Assembly (NCBI GenBank): GCA_030016465.1
Contig: JASEJL010000007.1
Span: 1-24,749, forward strand
Length of the DNA: 24,749 bases
Source of the DNA: Patescibacteria group bacterium
GTDB taxonomy: Bacteria; Patescibacteriota; Minisyncoccia; Minisyncoccales; DG-74-1
Direction of reading: 5' to 3'
The notes under the pieces are model-generated. The model was not told the origin of the DNA. It worked only from the letters and a program-made list of their open reading frames with translations, and did not search any database. Both the position numbers and the translations under genes were made by a program. Within the stretch, counting starts at the first letter, position 1; each line of letters begins with the position of its first letter. Positions 1 to 7,517 of this stretch are shown here, piece by piece.

Positions 1-92
1 GCCAAGCGAGCAAGTCTGCTACCAAAGAAATACCTCGCAAAATTAGAGCAAAATAGCACAAAATTTTCTAAAAAAATTTTGCCTATGTGCAT

Positions 93-125
93 TCTGCCTG
101 CGCGCGCGAAGCGCGCGCAGGCAGA
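93..125. repeat. GC-rich perfect palindrome
   Basis: A perfect 15-bp inverted repeat (93-107 with 111-125) closes on a 3-base GAA loop. Its alternating GC core contrasts sharply with the AT-rich surroundings. No T-run follows, so it does not look like a standard terminator. It resembles a REP-type dispersed palindrome, but only one copy is visible in this window. Confidence 0.7.
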
Positions 126-179
126 CTCAAGATTTTCCTTCAAAATAGGTTTGACTATTAGCAATTATTGCCCGCCAAC

Positions 180-204
180 AAAAAACTGGCAATCTCAGTT
201 TTTT
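180..204 (-). terminator. Rho-independent terminator downstream of comFC
   Basis: A 9-bp stem (180-188 with 196-204) has a 7-base loop. It ends in a U-run when read on the minus strand, 30 bases past the comFC stop. The A-tract on one side and the T-tract on the other would let it work in both directions. Confidence 0.7.
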
Positions 205-233
205 AATAGGTTTAGAATAGAACTTTAAACTTT

Positions 234-953
234 TTAGAAGTAGTCCTGGCCGGGTTTGGCCCGGGCCACAACAATGCCGATGATTTCTTTTGCGCCGGCC
301 ACTTTTAAAACTCGGGCTGCTTCTTCCATTGTTGAACCGGTGGTATAAACATCATCAACCAGCAAAATTTTTTTATCTTTGACTAAATTTTTATTTTTAA
401 TGAAAAATGCTCCCTTAACATTCTTTTTTCTTGTTTGAGCGGTGAGTTTTACTTGAGGAATTGTCTCTTTGATTTTTATTAAACAATCAGGAATTAAAGG
501 AATTGCCAGAAAAGAACTTAGTTCCTTTCCAATTTCTTCAGCCTGATTAAATCCCCGGCGTTTGAGCTTTTTCTTATCTAAAGGCACGGGAATTAGAATA
601 TACTCTGATTGAGGGTTGGTTGGAGATGATGCAAAAAATGGGGGTTTATTGTCTAACAATTGAAAGTGTTCTATAATCAAAGCAGAAAGAGGTTTGGCCA
701 GTTTTTTGACGAAAGGTTCGTATTTGAATTTTTGAATTAGATTCTTAATCAGAGGACTTTGATAATTGACCGCAAAATACAAATCTTTAAGATTCTGGTT
801 AGAGTTATATGGGGTAATAGGTTGATGTTGTTTGGCAATTTCCAGAGTAGCCTGACAGTCTTGGCAAAGATAATCTCCTTCGGCCCGGCAATTAAAACAA
901 AATTTGGGAAAGAAAAGTTCAAGAAGGAAATTTGTGAATTTTTTTAATACCAT
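234..953 (-). CDS. comFC: ComF family phosphoribosyltransferase-like competence protein
   Basis: A 239-residue protein of the ComF/GntX family, which is linked to DNA uptake in transformable bacteria; its exact reaction is not settled. A four-cysteine zinc site lies at residues 19-33 (CFNC and CQDC), a conserved RRGFNQ at 132-137, and a type I phosphoribosyltransferase PRPP loop (ILLVDDVYTTGST) at 196-208. Length is normal for the family. It is divergent from pilM, so the two probably share a ~70-bp promoter region. Its location beside the pilus genes, with comEC further on, fits a competence role. The start at 953 gives the usual short lead-in to the zinc site. Confidence 0.92.
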   Translation of the reverse strand: MVLKKFTNFLLELFFPKFCFNCRAEGDYLCQDCQATLEIAKQHQPITPYNSNQNLKDLYFAVNYQSPLIKNLIQKFKYEPFVKKLAKPLSALIIEHFQLLDNKPPFFASSPTNPQSEYILIPVPLDKKKLKRRGFNQAEEIGKELSSFLAIPLIPDCLIKIKETIPQVKLTAQTRKKNVKGAFFIKNKNLVKDKKILLVDDVYTTGSTMEEAARVLKVAGAKEIIGIVVARAKPGQDYF

Positions 954-962
954 TTTCTTTTA

Positions 963-994
963 TTGTATTATTTTATTATTTATTATGATACAAT
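963..994 (+). promoter_or_regulatory. Candidate promoter for pilM
   Basis: TTGTAT at 963-968 and TATGAT at 984-989 lie in the AT-rich gap between comFC and pilM. Their spacing (15) is shorter than ideal; TACAAT at 989-994 is an alternative -10. The leader to the pilM ATG would be about 30 bases. Confidence 0.4.
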
Positions 995-1025
995 AAAGAA
1001 CGACCTAAATATATCTTTCTCAAAG

Positions 1026-2111
1026 ATGTTGTTGTCAAAAAAATTTTTAGGGATAGATATTGGTACCTCAGCAATCAAACTGGTGGAATTGTCAGGTTGG
1101 AGAGAGAAAAGGAAATTGGAGAACTATGGCGAAATAAAAGCTGAGGCTTTTTTTGAAAAACCATTTCGGACACTTGAAAAAAATATTCTTGTGCTTTCTG
1201 AACGAGAGATTGCCCAGGCAATTAAGGCACTAAAAGAAGAGGCGAAAATAAAGACCCGCCAATGTATCTTTTCTATTCCTGATTTTTCCACTTTTTTTAC
1301 CAATTTTGAGTTGCCGTTAATGACCAAAGAAGAACTTTCTGAAGCAGTAGTTTATGAGGCCAGACAACATATTCCTCTTCCTTTGGGAGAAGTAACCTTG
1401 GATTGGGAGGTAATTGAGGATAAGGCTTCAGACCGTGAAAAAACCAAATTAAAAATTCTTTTGGTGGCTGTTCCTAATGAGGTGATTAATCAATATCAAG
1501 AAATTGCCAGATTATCTAATCTCCAAATTTGGGCTTTGGAAGCTGAGGTTTTTGGTCTTTTCCGTTCTCTAATTCCAGCTGATGAAAAAAGAACCCTTTC
1601 CATTATTGACATTGGCGCTCGAACCACTATTTGTAGTATAATAGATAAAAGAGTTCTCAAGGCATCCCATAGTTTTGATATTTCTGGAGATGATTTAACC
1701 GAGAGAATAGCCAAAAATTTTTCCGTTGATTACCAAACAGCTCAAAATCTTAAAGAAAAGTATGGATTAACAGATATTTCTTTATCTTCTACTGATATTG
1801 GTGTTTCCTCAGTAAAAAACATTAAAGAAATTTTAGTTCCCTTAATTGATGTCATTTTAAAGGAGATAGAAAAAATTAACTACAATTTTTATCAGACAGA
1901 AGGCAAGGAAATTCAAAAATTTATAATAGCTGGCGGCGGCGCCACCATGCCAGGACTAAAAGAATATTTTGCAAATTTTTTTAAAAAAGAAACAGAGATT
2001 GCCAATCCCTTTTCCAATATTTTTTATCCAGCCATTCTTGAGCAAACTTTAAAACAAATAGGACCTTCTTATGCCATAGCAGTTGGCACGGCATTGCGTG
2101 GCTTTGAGTAA
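1026..2111 (+). CDS. pilM: PilM, actin-like ATPase of the type IV pilus platform
   Basis: PilM is a cytoplasmic actin/FtsA-fold protein that binds the N-terminal tail of PilN and ties the membrane platform to the motor ATPases. From ATG 1026 it is 361 residues, the normal family size. A phosphate-1 motif (GIDIGTSAIKLVEL) lies at residues 9-22. A second nucleotide-binding strand (IIDIGARTT) lies mid-protein, and the adenosine motif IAGGGATMPGL lies near the C-terminus. I chose 1026 because the in-frame TTG at 963 overlaps the likely promoter and would add 21 residues ahead of the first strand. It heads the pil run, but 157 structured bases separate it from pilN. Confidence 0.93.
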   Translation: MLLSKKFLGIDIGTSAIKLVELSGWREKRKLENYGEIKAEAFFEKPFRTLEKNILVLSEREIAQAIKALKEEAKIKTRQCIFSIPDFSTFFTNFELPLMTKEELSEAVVYEARQHIPLPLGEVTLDWEVIEDKASDREKTKLKILLVAVPNEVINQYQEIARLSNLQIWALEAEVFGLFRSLIPADEKRTLSIIDIGARTTICSIIDKRVLKASHSFDISGDDLTERIAKNFSVDYQTAQNLKEKYGLTDISLSSTDIGVSSVKNIKEILVPLIDVILKEIEKINYNFYQTEGKEIQKFIIAGGGATMPGLKEYFANFFKKETEIANPFSNIFYPAILEQTLKQIGPSYAIAVGTALRGFE

Positions 2112-2268
2112 ATGACGTGCTATATCGGAGAGAGGTCAGGAGAACCCTTCGGTTCTTCCGTGTAGGAAAATATTAAATACCGAAGGTTTCTAAAGAGCGA
2201 GTCCGAAGTCCAAAAGGCTTCACCCAAAAGACCGAAAGAGGATAAGCGACTAACTTAGTAATATCATT
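2112..2268 (+). promoter_or_regulatory. Structured gap between pilM and pilN
   Basis: No ORF is evident in these 157 bases. An 8-bp hairpin (2139-2146 with 2151-2158, one wobble pair) closes on CTTC. The segment 2146-2153 can instead pair perfectly with 2179-2186, so these two stems exclude each other. A further hairpin lies at 2205-2221 (one bulge, AAAA loop). CCGAA recurs at 2180, 2203 and 2232. This is more folding potential than a normal operon spacer, and it could be an attenuator or an RNA element controlling pilN and the genes behind it. It matches no riboswitch class I recognise. Confidence 0.4.
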
Positions 2269-2799
2269 ATGGTGGAAATCATACCAAAACCAGGGGTAAA
2301 AGTACCTTACTGGCAAAATATCCTTTTTTATTTTTCTCTCGGCCTTTTTTTGATGGTCGTTTTAAGCTATTTTATTTTAAACATTTATCTGAACAGAGCA
2401 GAAACCACCTTAAAGAAATTAGAAGAAGCCCTGGCTAAAGAAAAAACCGCAGAGGAAATTGCTTTGGGAAAAGAAATTTTTGGCTATCAGAAAAAAATTG
2501 AGAATTTCTCAAAACTAATAAACCGACACTTATTTGGTTCAAAATTCTTTGAATTTATCGAAAAAAACACTCATCCTCAAATCTGGTTTTCCAATCTGGA
2601 TTTAAATCCGGCGAAAGGAGAAGCAAATCTTGCGGGCGAGGCCGAGAATTTCATCGTCTTGTACCAACAACTCCAGATTTTCAGAACAAACCCCTCAGTG
2701 AAAAATCTTGATTTAGGCAAAATTGTCATCGGGAAAGAAGGTAAAATTAATTTCGATCTTAATCTTGGCCTTGACCCAAGCCTATTTAAATTTAAATGA
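2269..2799 (+). CDS. pilN: PilN-like inner-membrane platform protein
   Basis: A 176-residue bitopic protein. A short cytoplasmic tail (EIIPKP near the start) sits in the position of the PilM-binding INLLP motif of classical PilN. A single membrane segment follows at about residues 18-42, then a coiled coil (about 45-85) and a small ferredoxin-like periplasmic domain. It overlaps pilO by 4 bases (ATGA), which implies coupled translation. Sequence similarity in this family is weak, so the call rests on architecture plus gene order. Confidence 0.82.
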   Translation: MVEIIPKPGVKVPYWQNILFYFSLGLFLMVVLSYFILNIYLNRAETTLKKLEEALAKEKTAEEIALGKEIFGYQKKIENFSKLINRHLFGSKFFEFIEKNTHPQIWFSNLDLNPAKGEANLAGEAENFIVLYQQLQIFRTNPSVKNLDLGKIVIGKEGKINFDLNLGLDPSLFKFK

Positions 2800-3311
2800 G
2801 TAGACCATTTATCATTGTATTTTTTCTTTCTTTAGTCCTAATTTTAGGAAGAGGATTTGTTTGGCCAAAATATCAGGAGTTAAAATTCTTAGAACAAAGA
2901 AATGAAGAAAAAAGAGTTGAGATAGAGGGAAGAAAAGAATACCTTCAAGATTTAAACAAGGCGGCAAAAGTTCTTAAAAATTATCAAAATCAACTTACCA
3001 AAATTGATTCTGCCTTACCCTCTGATTCACATTTAGTGGTTTTATTAAATTTTCTCCAAAAAGCCACTTCTCAATCCGGACTGGTTTTAAAAGATATTCA
3101 ACCTTCGACCAGCAGACCTTCTTTAGATGTTGAAGGGATAAAGGAAAACGAACTATCTTTGGTGGTTGCAGGTACTTATACCTCGTTTAAAAATTTTCTT
3201 TCGACTTTGGAAATGAGCAGCCGGCTGATTGAAGTGGAATCTATTTCTTTTTCTTCGAGCAAAGAAGACATCCAGGACTTTAATTTAAAAATAAAAGTAT
3301 ATAGTTATTAA
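2796..3311 (+). CDS. pilO: PilO-like inner-membrane platform protein
   Basis: A 171-residue protein with an N-terminal membrane segment (about residues 5-24), a coiled coil (about 28-75), and a C-terminal α/β domain that matches PilO in size and layout. PilN and PilO form heterodimers through their coiled coils and ferredoxin folds. The 4-base overlap with pilN and the position before pilB support the call. I see no prepilin motif. Confidence 0.82.
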   Translation: MSRPFIIVFFLSLVLILGRGFVWPKYQELKFLEQRNEEKRVEIEGRKEYLQDLNKAAKVLKNYQNQLTKIDSALPSDSHLVVLLNFLQKATSQSGLVLKDIQPSTSRPSLDVEGIKENELSLVVAGTYTSFKNFLSTLEMSSRLIEVESISFSSSKEDIQDFNLKIKVYSY

Positions 3312-3312
3312 T

Positions 3313-3591
3313 ATGGCCATAACTTTTATTGAAGAAAGAAGAAAATTAGGATATTTATTTCTGGCTTTGGTAATTGTAATTTTAATTACAATTGTTGTTC
3401 TTTGGCAAGGTTTTTTTGCGAAAGAGAAGCTACCACCTTTGCTACCCATTGAAACACCGCTTAAAAAAATAATGATAAATTTGGAAATTCTCAAACATCC
3501 CCTTTTAGAAAAACTTAAGCCTTTTGAGGCAATTCCTTCTTTTGAAGAAGAAGTCGGCAGAGAAAATCCCTTCATTCCTTATTCCTTATAA
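3313..3591 (+). CDS. Small anchored protein in the PilP position
   Basis: A 92-residue protein that starts one base after pilO. It has one membrane segment (about residues 12-34) and a short extracytoplasmic tail ending in GRENPFIPY. That tail recalls the (G)R-x-PF signature of PilP/GspC-type linkers, which contact the secretin in diderm bacteria. The β-domain of true PilP is missing, which fits a cell envelope without an outer membrane. It probably completes the PilMNO complex (inference from position and motif). Confidence 0.65.
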   Translation: MAITFIEERRKLGYLFLALVIVILITIVVLWQGFFAKEKLPPLLPIETPLKKIMINLEILKHPLLEKLKPFEAIPSFEEEVGRENPFIPYSL

Positions 3592-3653
3592 GATTTAAGT
3601 TTTGAGACGTGAGATGTATTTGACCTTTGACCTTAAATTTTAAATCTTCTACT

Positions 3654-5372
3654 ATGACATTAATCCAGCAATTGCTAAAAAAAGGGATAATAGATAAAGA
3701 ACAGGCCACTTCTTTAGAATTTGAAGTTAAAGAAAGAAAAAAAAAGGAAGAGGAGCTGTTGATTGAAAAGAAAATTGTGACCGAGGATTTGTTATTTTCT
3801 CTAAAAAGTGAAAACTTAAACATACCTTTAAAAACAGTAGATCCCGAAGAAGTTCCCTTGAAAACCTTAGAATTGATTCCCGAAGAGACAGTCAAGTATT
3901 ATCAAATGATTCCTCTTTCTAAAAAGGGAAATTTTTTGGAAGTGGGAATGGTCTATCCCGAAGATTTGAAGGCCCAGGAAGCCCTGAAATTCTTAGCCCG
4001 TCAGGAAAACTTTAATTTTCAAGTTTTTCTTATCACTTTTACCACCTTCAACGAGCTTTTAAAACAGTATCACACTTTAAAAAGAGAATTGAGTAAAGCC
4101 CTGGAGGAATTGAAAGTTGAATTAAAGGAAGAGAGAGTATCCAAAACAGTTGCGGAATTTGAAAGATTGGCTGAAGAAGCTCCGATTACTAAAATCGTGG
4201 CCGTGATGTTAAGACAGGCGGTTGATGGCGGAGCTTCCGATCTTCACATTGAACCTGGTCGAGAAAAAATGAGAGTTCGCTTTCGTTTATTGGGTCAATT
4301 ACACTCTTCTATTTTTTTACCCATGAGAATTCATCCGGCTGTTATTGCCCGAGTTAAAATCCTCTCAAATTTAAAAATTGATGAAACCAGAGTTCCTCAG
4401 GATGGCCGATTTTCCACCAAAATTGATGAAAGAGATATTGATTTTCGGGTTTCCACTTTCCCAACTGTTCTGGGAGAGAAAGTGGCCATTAGGGTTTTAG
4501 ACCCGACGCTTGGCATGAAGAAATTTGAAGAATTAGGCCTGGAGAGTAGGAATTTTGAAGTGCTGAAAAAGGCAATCAAAAAACCCTATGGTTTGATTTT
4601 AGCTACCGGCCCGACAGGTTGCGGCAAAACCACTACCTTATATGCTCTTTTGCAGGCCTTAAACAAAGAAGGAGTAAATATTGTTACTTTGGAGGATCCA
4701 GTGGAATACTTTATTGAAGGGGTTAATCAATCTCAGATTAAACCGGAAATTAATTATGATTTTGCCCGAGGTCTTCGTCACGTCTTAAGACAAGACCCGG
4801 ATATTATTATGGTCGGTGAAATTAGAGACGAAGAAACCGCCTTCCTGGTTACCCACGCAGCCTTGACCGGCCATATAGTCTTGTCAACCTTGCATACCAA
4901 CGATGCTCTGGGAGGAATCCCCAGATTAATTGATTTGGGAATAAAACCTTTTTTAATTTCACCGATGTTAAACTGCATCATCGCCCAAAGATTAGTCAGA
5001 AGACTTTGCCAATTTTGTAAAAAAGAGACAAGCCCAAAAAGAGAAGTCAAAAATTTAATCTTAAAAGAGATTGAAAATCTGCCTGAGCAAATCAAAAAAG
5101 AAGTAAAAATTCCTAGTCCAATGAGAATTTTTGAGCCAACCGGTTGTAAAAAATGTAATCAAGAAGGTTTTTCCGGAAGAATTGCCCTTTTTGAGATTTT
5201 AGAAATGACCGATCAGTTGGCAGAAGTAATTTTGAAGGCGCCAACCATTGAAAATCTTCAGCAAGAAGCCAAACGTCAGGGAATGATTACCATGTTCCAG
5301 GACGGCGTCTTAAAAGTATTAGCCGGAGTTACAACAATAGAAGAAGTATTAAAGGTAGCTGAAGAAAAGTAA
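3654..5372 (+). CDS. pilB: PilB, type IV pilus assembly ATPase
   Basis: The hexameric extension motor (GspE/PilB family), 572 residues from ATG 3654. An N-terminal GspE/MshE-type domain (about 1-140) precedes the ATPase core. Walker A GPTGCGKT lies at 319-326, the Asp box with ED at 347-348, a Walker B region (DPDIIMVGEIRDEE) at 381-394 and a His box (HAALTGH) at 401-407. The zinc-binding cysteines C452, C455, C498 and C501 are typical of assembly ATPases and absent from PilT. The upstream in-frame TTG at 3627 sits in an AT-rich repeat-like spacer, so I preferred the ATG. It is followed by a 133-base spacer with ACGAAT repeats. Confidence 0.95.
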   Translation: MTLIQQLLKKGIIDKEQATSLEFEVKERKKKEEELLIEKKIVTEDLLFSLKSENLNIPLKTVDPEEVPLKTLELIPEETVKYYQMIPLSKKGNFLEVGMVYPEDLKAQEALKFLARQENFNFQVFLITFTTFNELLKQYHTLKRELSKALEELKVELKEERVSKTVAEFERLAEEAPITKIVAVMLRQAVDGGASDLHIEPGREKMRVRFRLLGQLHSSIFLPMRIHPAVIARVKILSNLKIDETRVPQDGRFSTKIDERDIDFRVSTFPTVLGEKVAIRVLDPTLGMKKFEELGLESRNFEVLKKAIKKPYGLILATGPTGCGKTTTLYALLQALNKEGVNIVTLEDPVEYFIEGVNQSQIKPEINYDFARGLRHVLRQDPDIIMVGEIRDEETAFLVTHAALTGHIVLSTLHTNDALGGIPRLIDLGIKPFLISPMLNCIIAQRLVRRLCQFCKKETSPKREVKNLILKEIENLPEQIKKEVKIPSPMRIFEPTGCKKCNQEGFSGRIALFEILEMTDQLAEVILKAPTIENLQQEAKRQGMITMFQDGVLKVLAGVTTIEEVLKVAEEK

Positions 5373-5418
5373 GTCTTAGGAATGTATGAATTTTTTATGA
5401 ATCTACCGATTGTCAAAT

Positions 5419-5481
5419 ACGAATCTACGAATTTAGGCAATCGCGATTACAAATAATTCGTAACCGAAACCGCAAATTCGT
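5419..5481. repeat. ACGAAT inverted-repeat cluster
   Basis: Two ACGAAT copies (5419-5424, 5427-5432) and two inverted copies ATTCGT (5456-5461, 5476-5481) flank a 10-bp palindrome (AATCGCGATT). The same hexamer builds the long inverted repeats around the GxxExxY pseudogene at 7032-7517, so this looks like a reduced relative of that element. Confidence 0.6.
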
Positions 5482-5505
5482 AAATTTCTAAGGAAAAAAG
5501 GGAAT

Positions 5506-5898
5506 ATGAAAACAATATTATTAATTGAAGATGACCCATTTCTCATAGATACCTATACTCTCAAATTAAAAGAAGCCGGTTTTTCAGTTGAGGTGGCTAC
5601 TGATGGGAAACAAGGATTGAAGAAATTGGCTGAGAAAAAATTTGACCTTCTGATTTTAGACATTGTTTTACCCCAGATTGACGGATGGGAAATACTTGAG
5701 AAGATTAAAGATTTAAGATTTAAGATTAAAGAATTGGAGAATTTGAAAATTATGGTTTTATCTAATCTTGGCCAGAAAGAAGAGGTGGAAAAAGGGATAA
5801 GATTAGGAGCAGCAAAATATCTTATTAAAGCTTATTACACCCCAAGCGAAGTAGTGGAAGAAATCAAAAAAATATTGACCAATGATGATAACCGATGA
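5506..5898 (+). CDS. Stand-alone response-regulator receiver domain
   Basis: A 130-residue CheY/PilG-like protein with only a receiver domain. The acidic pocket is D9/D10, the phosphoacceptor D52 (in LDIVLP), the switch S86 and the conserved lysine K108. No output domain is present, so it should act by protein contact. Its place between pilB and pilT suggests the pilus motor as target (inference). A purine-rich stretch (AAGGAAAAAAGGG) stands before the ATG. Residues about 66-77 are lengthened by four copies of the heptamer AAGATTT/A (5701-5728), giving a repeat-derived loop between β3 and β4. No histidine kinase is in view. Confidence 0.9.
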   Translation: MKTILLIEDDPFLIDTYTLKLKEAGFSVEVATDGKQGLKKLAEKKFDLLILDIVLPQIDGWEILEKIKDLRFKIKELENLKIMVLSNLGQKEEVEKGIRLGAAKYLIKAYYTPSEVVEEIKKILTNDDNR

Positions 5899-5962
5899 CA
5901 ATAATGCTTTTGTCAGGACGGTAGTAAGTCATAATCATTATCATAGCCATAAGTCAAAATTT

Positions 5963-7033
5963 ATGTTTGATTCCAATAATCAATTAAAAGAATTATTATC
6001 TCTCACCATTGCCGAGCAAGCCTCGGATTTACATTTATCGGTTGAGCATCCACCAGTTTTAAGATTGGCCGGTAAGCTTATTCCTTTAGTAAAAAAGAAA
6101 AAATTGTTTTCAGAAGATACCAAAAACTTAGCCTATAGTTTGATGACCGAAGAACAAAAACAAAGATTTTTAGAAAAAAAAGAAGTTGACTTTTCCTATA
6201 ATTTTGTTGAAGAAAACGCCAGATTTAGAGTCAATATTTTTCTTCAGAGGGGAAATGTCTCTTGTGCTTTAAGATTGATTCCGAGCAGAATTCCCACCAT
6301 TGAACAATTAAATCTTCCTCCTATTTTGCACCAATTTACTACTCCTTCTCAGGGATTTATCTTGATTACTGGCCCCTCTTCTCACGGAAAATCAACTACC
6401 TTAGCCGCCTTGATTGATGAAATAAATCATACTCGGACCGAACACATTATCACCATTGAAGACCCGATTGAATATGTTTTTAAAGACGACCGGTCAATTA
6501 TTGATCAGCGGGAAGTTTATCAAGATACTCTTTCTTTTGCCCGGGCCCTTCGTTCTACCTTTCGCCAGGACCCGGATGTAATTATGGTGGGAGAGATGAG
6601 AGACCCCGAAACTATAGCTACGGCCATTACGGCAGCTGAAACCGGTCATCTGGTTTTTGCTACTTTGCATACCAATTCGGCCAGCCAGACTATCCATCGT
6701 ATTGTTGATTCTTTCCCCTCGGTCCAGCAAAGTCAAATCCGAGCCCAGTTATCAGGTTCTCTTTTAGGAATAGTTTCCCAGAGATTGATTCCCAGAATCA
6801 GAGGAGGTTTAATTCCAGCTTGTGAAGTTTTGATTAATACCCCGGCAGTGGCTAATTTAATCCGGGAAAATAAAATTCACGAAATCCCCTTGGTTATTGA
6901 AACTTCGGCCGAAATAGGAATGATTTCTCTAAATAGGAGTTTAGCCAGTTTGATCAAAAGAAAAGAAATCAGTTTAGAAAACGCCTTTAACTATTCATTG
7001 AACCCGGCCGAACTCAAAATGCTTATCAGATAA
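5963..7033 (+). CDS. pilT: PilT, type IV pilus retraction ATPase
   Basis: The retraction motor, 355 residues from ATG 5963. An N-terminal PAS-like domain (ASDLHLS at 20-26) is followed by Walker A at 137-144, the Asp box IEDPIEY at 165-171, Walker B DPDVIMVGEMRD at 203-214 and the His box at 224-230. AVANLIRENK (295-304) matches the retraction-specific AIRNLIRE motif, which separates PilT from PilB. The Walker A is an unusual GPSSHGKS, but it keeps the GxxxxGKS pattern. The frame is open back to 5882, overlapping the receiver gene, but those 27 residues (His-rich) do not resemble a PilT start. The left arm of an inverted repeat begins in the stop codon. Confidence 0.93.
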   Translation: MFDSNNQLKELLSLTIAEQASDLHLSVEHPPVLRLAGKLIPLVKKKKLFSEDTKNLAYSLMTEEQKQRFLEKKEVDFSYNFVEENARFRVNIFLQRGNVSCALRLIPSRIPTIEQLNLPPILHQFTTPSQGFILITGPSSHGKSTTLAALIDEINHTRTEHIITIEDPIEYVFKDDRSIIDQREVYQDTLSFARALRSTFRQDPDVIMVGEMRDPETIATAITAAETGHLVFATLHTNSASQTIHRIVDSFPSVQQSQIRAQLSGSLLGIVSQRLIPRIRGGLIPACEVLINTPAVANLIRENKIHEIPLVIETSAEIGMISLNRSLASLIKRKEISLENAFNYSLNPAELKMLIR

Positions 7034-7074
7034 ATCAACGAATAACGAATCTGTTACGAATAAACGAATAAGCG
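7032..7074 (+). repeat. Left 43-bp inverted repeat of the GxxExxY insertion
   Basis: This arm pairs with the reverse complement of 7475-7517 at 35 of 43 positions. It contains four ACGAAT units (7038, 7045, 7056, 7064) and begins inside the pilT stop codon. Confidence 0.8.
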
Positions 7075-7077
7075 AAT

Positions 7078-7476
7078 ATGAAAAAACTTCTTAGAAGAAA
7101 AAAATCTTCTATATCCCGAATTGAGTTATAAAATTATTGGCTGTGCTTTTGATGTTTATAATGAGTTAGGCAGTGGACACAGGGAAAAACATTATGAAAA
7201 ATCATTAGGGGAAGCATTTTCTAAAAAGAATTTAAAGTTTAAAGAATAATTAGTTTGTCCGATAAGTTATAGTGGTAAAGTTATAGGCAGAAGATTTTTA
7301 GATTTCTTTGTTGAAGATAAAATTATTGTAGAAACCAAAAAAGAAATAGATTTTCAAAGCCTCATGTCGACCGAGTTTTAGACTGTCTTAAAACTAATGA
7401 TCTGAAATTAGCTACTTTAATAAATTTTGGCAGTATTGGCGTAATATTCAAGAAGATTATTAATTTTCTTAATTAG
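7078..7476 (+). pseudogene. Decayed GxxExxY family gene
   Basis: Read in pieces, this is a GxxExxY protein, a small family of unproven function that is common in Patescibacteria and some other genomes. The first block is NLLYPELSYKIIG, then FDVYNELGSGHREKHYE, which holds the GxxExxY signature. It then meets an in-frame TAA (about 7246) where a Gln codon would be expected before LVCPISY. The frame resumes (GRRFLDFFVEDKIIVE) and breaks by one base near 7338. The rest (FSKPHVDRVLD, then LKTNDLKLATLINFGSIG) ends at TAG 7474-7476. The ATG at 7078 is also out of frame with the first block. At least two clear lesions make it a pseudogene. It separates pilT from pilC and is bracketed by inverted repeats. 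Confidence 0.85.
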
Positions 7477-7517
7477 TTTATTCGTAAATTCGTAATAAAT
7501 TAGTTATTCGCTGATTT
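7475..7517 (-). repeat. Right 43-bp inverted repeat of the GxxExxY insertion
   Basis: The reverse complement matches 7032-7074 at 35 of 43 positions. It ends at the base before the pilC ATG, so the inserted unit fills the whole pilT-pilC gap. Confidence 0.8.

Noticed and set aside
1..228. Plus-strand frame open from the window edge to TAA at 226-228
   Set aside because: It runs through a perfect GC palindrome and a terminator hairpin and gives no recognisable protein. It could be the tail of an upstream gene, but there is not enough support to call it.
963..1025. Upstream TTG start for pilM
   Set aside because: It would add 21 residues overlapping the likely promoter; the ATG at 1026 puts the actin-fold motif at the usual distance.
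5882..5962. Earlier start for pilT overlapping the receiver gene
   Set aside because: The extra 27 residues are His/Asn-rich and unlike PilT N-termini, which begin shortly before ASDLHL.
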